From positions 1 to 10,933 of the forward strand of contig JAAYFR010000075.1 in assembly GCA_012728155.1 (NCBI GenBank): a stretch of DNA of 10,933 nucleotides, in the 5' to 3' direction. Within the stretch, counting starts at the first letter, position 1. Each line of letters starts with the position of its first letter. The translations under genes and the position numbers were made by a program. Positions 6,898-10,933 of this stretch are shown one piece after another. The DNA comes from Bacteroidales bacterium (GTDB lineage: Bacteria; Bacteroidota; Bacteroidia; Bacteroidales; Dysgonomonadaceae). The notes beneath the pieces are model-generated. The model had not been told where the DNA came from and made no database searches. It worked only from the letters and a program-made list of their open reading frames with translations.

Positions 6898-7263
6898 CTA
6901 TAAATGTTCCGGGACCTTCTTTATCCTCTCATTTTCTATCGCGTCATACTTGATATAGTGGTCACGCCCAAGAATCGTTTGCAGCTCCACATCGCGTTTC
7001 TTTTTCAGTTTGTCAACCCGTTTCTGTCTGTTGCATAAAAAACAATGTTCGGCTTTGTTCACTTTCTGCAAAAAATGCAGTTCCATTTCTCGGAGTTGTT
7101 GTGCCTGATCGTCATCAAAACCGATCAGCTCTTGCATGGAAGAAACTTTCTCTTCCACACTCTTTACCAATAGATTCTCTATAATAGATGACTGCTGGGC
7201 GGAAAGACCCATGATGGCTAACAATAACAGGGAGAGGGCGAGGGTGAAAATCTTTTTGTTCAT
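6898..7263 (-). CDS. Small secreted helical protein, Spy/CpxP-like
   Basis: A 121-residue protein I do not recognise as a named gene. It has a clear type I signal peptide (MNKKIFTLALSLLLLAIMG), probably cut after Ala22 to leave an N-terminal Gln, common in this phylum. The mature part is charged and almost wholly helical. The layout (a helix with FDDDQAQQLREME, a basic loop, a helix ending TILGRDHYIKYDAI) resembles small Bacteroidota periplasmic proteins of the Spy/CpxP type, where the end often reads as a Leu-Thr-x-x-Gln-x-x-x-Tyr pattern. Cys74 and Cys77 form a CFLC (CxxC) motif in the middle, which is unusual for such proteins. TAGGAAATAG precedes the ATG and supplies a plausible ribosome site. 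It lies 59 bases after dusB on the same strand and may be its last co-transcribed gene; its stop is 33 bases from that of the convergent S41 protease. AT-rich like that protease. Function is inferred only by resemblance. Confidence 0.75.
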   Translation of the reverse strand: MNKKIFTLALSLLLLAIMGLSAQQSSIIENLLVKSVEEKVSSMQELIGFDDDQAQQLREMELHFLQKVNKAEHCFLCNRQKRVDKLKKKRDVELQTILGRDHYIKYDAIENERIKKVPEHL

Positions 7264-7322
7264 ACTATTTCCTATTTTTCAGTAAGACTGATATTATGTA
7301 GAATTGTTTAACCTTCTCTGAA

Positions 7323-8309
7323 TTACGCTACCGGATATCTCTCCGGAATTTCGTCCATGATGGCAAACAGCTCTTGGAGGGTGTTGGCACGGAGCATGGC
7401 GATGCGTGTCGCCTTGAAATCGGGGATCCCCTTGAAGAGGGGCGAGGCGGCCAAGTGGCGCCGCATATGGAGGATTCCCCGTGTTTCGTCGATCCGCTCC
7501 ACACTTTCGAGCAGCTGTCTCTTGAGGATATCGAGATACCAGTGGAACGGCTCCTTGGGAAGATGCTCCCCTCTCTGCAGATAATGCTTCAGCTCCCGGA
7601 ATATCCAGGGAGCACCGATACTCCCCCGGCCAATCATCGCCGCATCCACCCCCGTCTCGTCGAATCGCCGACGGCAGCCCTCCACCGTGGTCACATCCCC
7701 ATTTCCAATGATAGGGATATGCATGCGCGGGTTGTTCTTCACCTCCCCGATCAGTCTCCAGTCCGCCTCCCCCTTATACATCTGCGCGCGGGTACGCCCA
7801 TGGATGGTCAGCGCCACGATACCGCAATCCTGCAGCTGTTCCGCCAAGGGGACAATAATTTTGGAATGGTCGTCCCACCCTAAGCGGGTCTTCACCGACA
7901 CCGGTTTCTTCACCGCCTTCACCACCCTTTCGGTAATCGTCCGCATCACTTCGGGTGTTTTCATCATTCCCGAACCGGCCCCCTTGCCGGCGATCTTCTT
8001 TACCGGGCAACCGAAATTGATATCGATCAGGTCGGGGTCGGCATCTTCGCAGATCTTGGCAGCCTCCACCATCGCATCGGGATCATTGCCATAGATCTGT
8101 ATCCCGATCGGGCGCTCCTCCCCACCAAAGAGGATCTTCTGCTTGCTCTTCTTTATATCCCGGATAAGGGCGTCACTCGACACAAATTCGGTATAGACCA
8201 TATCGGCTCCGAACTGCTTGCAGAGCAGCCGGAACCCTATATCGCTCACATCCTCCATAGGAGCAAGGAAAACGGGATAAGCCGGAAATTCTATATTGCC
8301 AATCTTCAT
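7323..8309 (-). CDS. dusB: tRNA-dihydrouridine synthase, DusB type
   Basis: A 328-residue FMN enzyme that reduces uridine to dihydrouridine in the tRNA D-loop using NADPH, in the cytosol. The TIM barrel is marked by APMEDVSDIGFR (16-27, flavin site), the catalytic Cys101 in INFGCPVKKIAGKGAGSG, KTRLGWDD, TIHGRTRAQMYKGEADW, IGNGDV and IGRGSIGAPWIF (phosphate binding). A smaller helical domain follows at the C-terminus, with MRRHLA typical of the NifR3/DusB group. Length is normal for DusB (E. coli 321). GAGGT sits 8 bases before the ATG, supporting this start. It lies 63 bases downstream of the GH43 gene and 59 upstream of the small secreted protein, all on the minus strand; no clear terminator separates them, and no strong promoter is visible just upstream. 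Subtype B is the best fit, but subtype assignment is less certain than the family. Confidence 0.94.
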   Translation of the reverse strand: MKIGNIEFPAYPVFLAPMEDVSDIGFRLLCKQFGADMVYTEFVSSDALIRDIKKSKQKILFGGEERPIGIQIYGNDPDAMVEAAKICEDADPDLIDINFGCPVKKIAGKGAGSGMMKTPEVMRTITERVVKAVKKPVSVKTRLGWDDHSKIIVPLAEQLQDCGIVALTIHGRTRAQMYKGEADWRLIGEVKNNPRMHIPIIGNGDVTTVEGCRRRFDETGVDAAMIGRGSIGAPWIFRELKHYLQRGEHLPKEPFHWYLDILKRQLLESVERIDETRGILHMRRHLAASPLFKGIPDFKATRIAMLRANTLQELFAIMDEIPERYPVA

Positions 8310-8372
8310 ACGTCAGACCTCATTGTTCATACAGGCTCACCCCACCTTTTATTTCAAAATCACCACCACCCA

Positions 8373-9473
8373 TCATTTTTTCACCGTCAATATCCCCTTC
8401 TCATCAATCGTCATCTCATCAATAAAGACCACCCTCTCGTCGCCGGTTTTTTGGGTACGCCCGTGATAGACGGTATAGATCTTGCCGTCATCTTTCGACC
8501 GGAAGAGCATATTGTGGCCGGTACCGGTCACCTCCCCGCCCGAGTCAATATCCTTCTCGAGGATGGGGTTGTTCTCCGCCTTGACAAACGGCCCTAACGG
8601 ATTATCGCCCACCGCGTAGCCCACCGCGTAGTTCTCCCCTCCGAAAAAGTTGGCGGAATACATCATATAGATCTTCCCCCCCTCTACAAAAGCGAATGAC
8701 CCTTCCGTCCAGCGGCGGTTGACCTCCCCGGAAGTGACCGAACGGCTCTCCCACTCCGTCTGCGGATCATCCATGGTGGAAGGAGGCTGCAGAAGCAACA
8801 CCGGCTCCCCGATGACGGAGCGGAAGTCGTTGGCGATCTCCACGCCATAGACCCAGCTCTCTTCGATCTCCTGGAAAAGGTTCTGCGCGCGTGCCCACTC
8901 AGCCACCTCGCTCTCCACCGGATTCTTGTAACAGCAACGGGAGTAGTAGAGATAGGTGCGTCCCTCATGCTGCAGGATATTGGCATCGATGATGGGATAC
9001 CCCGGATCGAACAGCGGCCCGTCGGATATCTCTATGAACGGCCCCGTCGGCCGGTCCGCCACCGCCACCCCGATACGGAAGTTCTCCAGCTCGTCGGTCG
9101 GATTCTCCTTCCAGTCGGCACTGAAAAACATGTAGTAGCGCCCCTCCATCTCATACACCTCGGGTGCCCAGTAGTTCTTCACCGTCCATGAGCCGGGCTG
9201 GTCACCGGCATAAACCCTCCCCTCGAAATGCCAGTCGCCGAGGTTGTCGGAGCTATAAGCACCAAATCCTCTCTCCACGCCACCCGTACCATACATATAA
9301 TACTTCCCGTCGGAAGCGGAGAGGATAAACGGATCGCCAAAGGCGACCGGCAGCGGGTTTGAATAGGCCACCCCGCCCTCCGCCGAAGCGCCCTTTGGCC
9401 GATTGCTGCAGGCAGTGACAATCGCCGCACCCCACAGGACAAGGGTAACCCCCCAGAAAAATTGTTTCATCAT
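8373..9473 (-). CDS. Glycoside hydrolase family 43 lipoprotein
   Basis: A 366-residue enzyme with a five-bladed beta-propeller of family GH43, which cleaves arabinose-, xylose- or related side chains from plant polysaccharides by inversion. The signal peptide ends in a lipobox (VTAC) with Cys22 lipidated; the mature start CSNRPKG lacks acidic residues, so a periplasmic position is more likely than surface display. The three catalytic acids are visible: base Asp47 in FGDPFI, Asp163 in PIIDANI and acid Glu257 in WTEGSF. His320 in TGTGHNM matches the residue that holds the ion in the propeller centre. WAPEVYEMEGRYYMFF is a typical blade. No carbohydrate-binding module follows. An odd Cys180-Cys181 pair lies in an insert around 180-215. 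No SusC/SusD-type genes are nearby in the window, so it is not within an obvious polysaccharide locus here. Substrate cannot be told. A second ATG lies directly after the first and may be used instead. Confidence 0.9.
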   Translation of the reverse strand: MMKQFFWGVTLVLWGAAIVTACSNRPKGASAEGGVAYSNPLPVAFGDPFILSASDGKYYMYGTGGVERGFGAYSSDNLGDWHFEGRVYAGDQPGSWTVKNYWAPEVYEMEGRYYMFFSADWKENPTDELENFRIGVAVADRPTGPFIEISDGPLFDPGYPIIDANILQHEGRTYLYYSRCCYKNPVESEVAEWARAQNLFQEIEESWVYGVEIANDFRSVIGEPVLLLQPPSTMDDPQTEWESRSVTSGEVNRRWTEGSFAFVEGGKIYMMYSANFFGGENYAVGYAVGDNPLGPFVKAENNPILEKDIDSGGEVTGTGHNMLFRSKDDGKIYTVYHGRTQKTGDERVVFIDEMTIDEKGILTVKK

Positions 9474-9497
9474 ACTTCTTTTTTATACTATTGGCAA

Positions 9498-9505
9498 CAA
9501 AGATA
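9498..9505 (-). promoter_or_regulatory. Promoter -7 box of the GH43 gene (TATCTTTG)
   Basis: On the minus strand TATCTTTG matches TAnnTTTG exactly and lies 24 bases before the GH43 ATG, giving a leader of about 20 bases. It touches the T run of the presumed rplT terminator. No good -33 TTTG is seen, so strength or dependence on an activator is uncertain. Confidence 0.5.
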
Positions 9506-9527
9506 AAAAAAAAAGGAGAACCTTCTC
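9505..9527 (-). terminator. Probable rplT terminator with 10-base T run
   Basis: On the minus strand GAGA-AGGT-TCTC (9527-9516) forms a short 4-base stem with a 4-base loop, then a C and ten T residues (9514-9505). The stem is weak but the T run is long and lies 48 bases after the rplT stop, the expected place for a terminator. Confidence 0.45.
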
Positions 9528-9574
9528 AGATTCCCCCTCTATTCCTCTCCGGAGCAACCCGGCATAAACTCTCT

Positions 9575-9919
9575 CTATTTCACCTTGTCCACGATCGCCT
9601 TGAATGCTTCGGGGTGGTTCATTGCCAAATCGGCAAGCACCTTGCGGTTGATTTCGATTTCATTTTTGTGCAGCGCCCCCATCAGGCGAGAATAAGACAT
9701 GCCCTGTTCGCGGGCGGCGGCATTGATACGCTGGATCCACAAAGCGCGGAAGTTGCGTTTTTTGTTTTTGCGGTCACGATAGGCGTAGGTAAGCCCCTTC
9801 TCCCACGTGTTTTTGGCTACTGTCCACACATTCTTGCGGGCACCGATATAGCCTTTTGTTAATTTCAGAACTTTTTTTCTGCGGTTGCGCGAGGCAACAT
9901 GATTGACTGATCTTGGCAT
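9575..9919 (-). CDS. rplT: 50S ribosomal protein bL20
   Basis: Primary 23S rRNA-binding protein needed for early assembly of the large subunit. The 114-residue length is normal. The start MPRSVNHVASRNRRKKVL forms the long basic tail that threads into rRNA, followed by KGYIGARKNVW, AYRDRKNKKRNFRALWI, QRINAAAREQGMSYSRLM and a closing helical region, all conserved in bL20. It lies 98 bases downstream of rpmI on the same strand; the gap contains no obvious terminator, so both are probably made from one message. In several bacteria bL20 binds the leader of its own operon and represses it, which makes the structure upstream of rpmI worth noting. No strong Shine-Dalgarno site is seen before the ATG. 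Confidence 0.98.
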   Translation of the reverse strand: MPRSVNHVASRNRRKKVLKLTKGYIGARKNVWTVAKNTWEKGLTYAYRDRKNKKRNFRALWIQRINAAAREQGMSYSRLMGALHKNEIEINRKVLADLAMNHPEAFKAIVDKVK

Positions 9920-10017
9920 AATGTTACTTGTTTTGAATGATAGCGTCCCTGTCGTGCAGAGCTCTTGGCGGCATACATCCTGTTACTAAATCTCTTTTTG
10001 GAAACCTATCCTGCAGA

Positions 10018-10215
10018 TTATTTCAATCCCAGCAGGACTTTAACACTGTTTACGTCAGATTTATGCACCAGACCGGTCTGCGTCAGATTCCTCTTCTGCT
10101 TCTTGGTCTTCTTGGTCAAAATATGACTCTTGTAAGCATGTTTCCGCTTGATTTTCCCTGTTCCGGTAAGGGTGAACCTCTTTTTGGCACCGGAATTAGT
10201 CTTCTTTTTTGGCAT
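10018..10215 (-). CDS. rpmI: 50S ribosomal protein bL35
   Basis: A 65-residue, very basic large-subunit protein. MPKKKTNSGAKKRF followed by GTGKIKRKHAYKSHILTKKT and KKQKRNL are diagnostic for bL35, and length is typical. The ATG at 10215 is chosen because AAGGAGAG lies six bases upstream and because bL35 begins MPK; the frame is open 15 codons further upstream but that part covers the leader. It has its own promoter and a 5' hairpin and is followed by rplT. The usual neighbour infC is missing: the gene upstream is gmd. Confidence 0.97.
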   Translation of the reverse strand: MPKKKTNSGAKKRFTLTGTGKIKRKHAYKSHILTKKTKKQKRNLTQTGLVHKSDVNSVKVLLGLK

Positions 10216-10251
10216 TTTGCTCTCCTTGAATTTGTTATTGTTATTGCTCCT

Positions 10252-10272
10252 CTCCGCCACTATACGGCGAAA
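10252..10272 (-). promoter_or_regulatory. 5' hairpin in the rpmI-rplT leader
   Basis: In the minus-strand RNA, TTTCGCC (10272-10266) pairs with GGCGGAG (10258-10252), seven base pairs including two G-U pairs, around a 7-base loop. It falls almost exactly at the predicted transcript start near 10275. It could protect the 5' end or be part of a bL20-responsive control site; neither is shown. Confidence 0.45.
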
Positions 10273-10279
10273 AAGTTTG

Positions 10280-10310
10280 CAAAAGTAATGATTTTATTCT
10301 CGTTACGCAA
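10280..10310 (-). promoter_or_regulatory. Promoter of rpmI-rplT (TTG, 20-base gap, TACTTTTG)
   Basis: On the minus strand a TTG at 10310-10308 is followed, after 20 bases, by TACTTTTG at 10287-10280. This matches the Bacteroidota arrangement of a -33 TTTG/TTG element, a 19-21 base gap and a TAnnTTTG box. The predicted start near 10275 gives a leader of about 60 bases. It is the best promoter match in the window and indicates that rpmI-rplT do not depend on reading through from gmd. Confidence 0.65.
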
Positions 10311-10361
10311 GGTTTTCAGCGATTTTTATGCCATGAATAGCAATAACCACCCCAAATACCC

Positions 10362-10933
10362 TCACTCAGCCTCAATCGCATCCTTCGCCTTCCGCCTCTT
10401 CACCAGTTTCATGTCGTGCCGCACCATCAACGCAACCAGCTCTGCGAAAGAGGTCTTGCGGGGGTTCCACCCCAGCAGGGTCCTGGCTTTGGTGGGATCA
10501 CCCAAGAGCTGCTCCACCTCTGCCGGACGGAAATATTTGGGATCCACCTCCACCCGTACTTTCCCGGTGGCGGCGTCTATCCCCTTCTCATCTATCCCCT
10601 CCCCTTCCCAACGCAAGGTGATGCCGGCCTCGGCAAAGGCGAGGGAGCAAAACTCGCGTACGGTATGCATCTCGCCGGTGGCCACCACGAAATCTTCAGG
10701 CCTGTCGTGCTGCAGCATCAGCCACATGCACTCCACATAATCCTTGGCGTAGCCCCAGTCCCGCGATGCGTTCAGGTTGCCGAGATAGAGCTTCTCCTGC
10801 ATCCCCTGTGCGATCCGGGCCACGGCGATGGTGATTTTCCGGGTGACGAAGGTTTCGCCGCGCCGCTCGCTCTCATGATTGAAGAGGATGCCATTTACGG
10901 CAAACATGCAATACGACTCCCGGTAGTTCTTCG
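10362..10933 (-). CDS. gmd: GDP-mannose 4,6-dehydratase, C-terminal half (cut by window edge)
   Basis: This enzyme converts GDP-D-mannose to GDP-4-keto-6-deoxymannose in the cytosol, the first step to GDP-L-fucose and related sugars for capsule and glycoprotein glycans. About 190 residues are present. The frame stays open to the window edge: codons before the ATG at 10907 read KNYRESYC and continue into MFAVNGILFNHES, as in Gmd, so that ATG is internal. NHESERRGETFVTRKIT and LGNLNASRDWGYAKDYVE are hallmark segments; EVDPKYFRPAEVEQLLGD and AKARTLLGW-like residues mark the sugar-nucleotide end of the protein. The Rossmann cofactor site and the catalytic Tyr-x3-Lys lie outside. The C-terminus ends in a Lys/Arg-rich tail. 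The expected partner fcl (GDP-fucose synthase) is not downstream; rpmI follows on the same strand. Identification is secure; completeness of the gene is unknown. Confidence 0.95.
   Translation of the reverse strand, partial: KNYRESYCMFAVNGILFNHESERRGETFVTRKITIAVARIAQGMQEKLYLGNLNASRDWGYAKDYVECMWLMLQHDRPEDFVVATGEMHTVREFCSLAFAEAGITLRWEGEGIDEKGIDAATGKVRVEVDPKYFRPAEVEQLLGDPTKARTLLGWNPRKTSFAELVALMVRHDMKLVKRRKAKDAIEAE

Noticed and set aside
7374..7883. Plus-strand open frame of 169 codons opposite dusB
   Set aside because: Lies wholly inside dusB on the other strand, with no recognisable domain and no promoter or ribosome site.
8355..8362. TGATTTTG (minus strand) as a promoter box for dusB
   Set aside because: One mismatch at a key position and no -33 partner; dusB is more simply explained by read-through from the GH43 gene.
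8373..9473. Polysaccharide utilisation locus around the GH43 gene
   Set aside because: No SusC/SusD-like, regulator or other glycosidase genes are present on either side in the window.
9937..10740. Plus-strand open frame of 267 codons spanning rpmI and gmd antisense
   Set aside because: It crosses two real genes and their promoter on the other strand; composition is that of a shadow frame.
1..10933. CRISPR arrays, insertion sequences, tRNA or rRNA genes, toxin-antitoxin or defence modules
   Set aside because: Reading both strands showed no spaced repeats, transposase motifs, terminal inverted repeats, tRNA-like ends or defence-protein domains.

Overview
The window reads as ordinary chromosomal DNA from a member of the Bacteroidota, most likely the Bacteroidales. 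The grounds are promoter boxes of the TAnnTTTG type ahead of several genes, few strong Shine-Dalgarno sites, a long three-domain IspG, a lipoprotein whose mature end (CKKDD) resembles the Bacteroidota surface-export signal, and gene families typical of the group. Nothing here looks like a phage, transposon, CRISPR array, toxin-antitoxin pair or rRNA/tRNA locus. The family identification is inferred, not tested.

Layout. Bases 15-2628 (minus strand) hold an MBL-fold hydrolase followed by ispG of the non-mevalonate isoprenoid pathway, tightly packed and probably co-transcribed. A 229-base divergent spacer (2629-2857) carries a terminator-like hairpin and a tandem 9-base repeat. Then come plus-strand genes: an AqpZ-type water channel with a clear terminator; fabI (enoyl-ACP reductase) with its own promoter box and a structured leader; a YrdC-fold protein of the YciO/TsaC/Sua5 group with a promoter box almost touching its ATG; and an S41-family lipoprotein protease. 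Convergent to these, on the minus strand from the right, are GH43 glycosidase lipoprotein, dusB (tRNA dihydrouridine synthase) and a small secreted Spy/CpxP-like protein, in that transcription order with gaps of about 60 bases. Further right, still on the minus strand, are rplT (bL20), rpmI (bL35) and the C-terminal half of gmd (GDP-mannose 4,6-dehydratase), which runs off the window edge.

How the parts relate. Most genes are housekeeping: isoprenoid and fatty-acid synthesis, tRNA modification, ribosomal proteins and GDP-fucose supply. The S41 protease and the Spy-like gene (about 5290-7320) form a pocket that is clearly more AT-rich than both flanks and may be less conserved in position. The rpmI-rplT pair lies next to gmd instead of infC and has its own good promoter and a 5'-terminal hairpin.

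I found no convincing new multi-gene system. The best leads are regulatory: the nested hairpin in the fabI leader, the near-leaderless promoter of the YciO/TsaC-like gene, the hairpin at the 5' end of the rpmI leader, and the unexplained terminator-like hairpin in the divergent spacer. No stretch longer than 300 bases lacks a gene.
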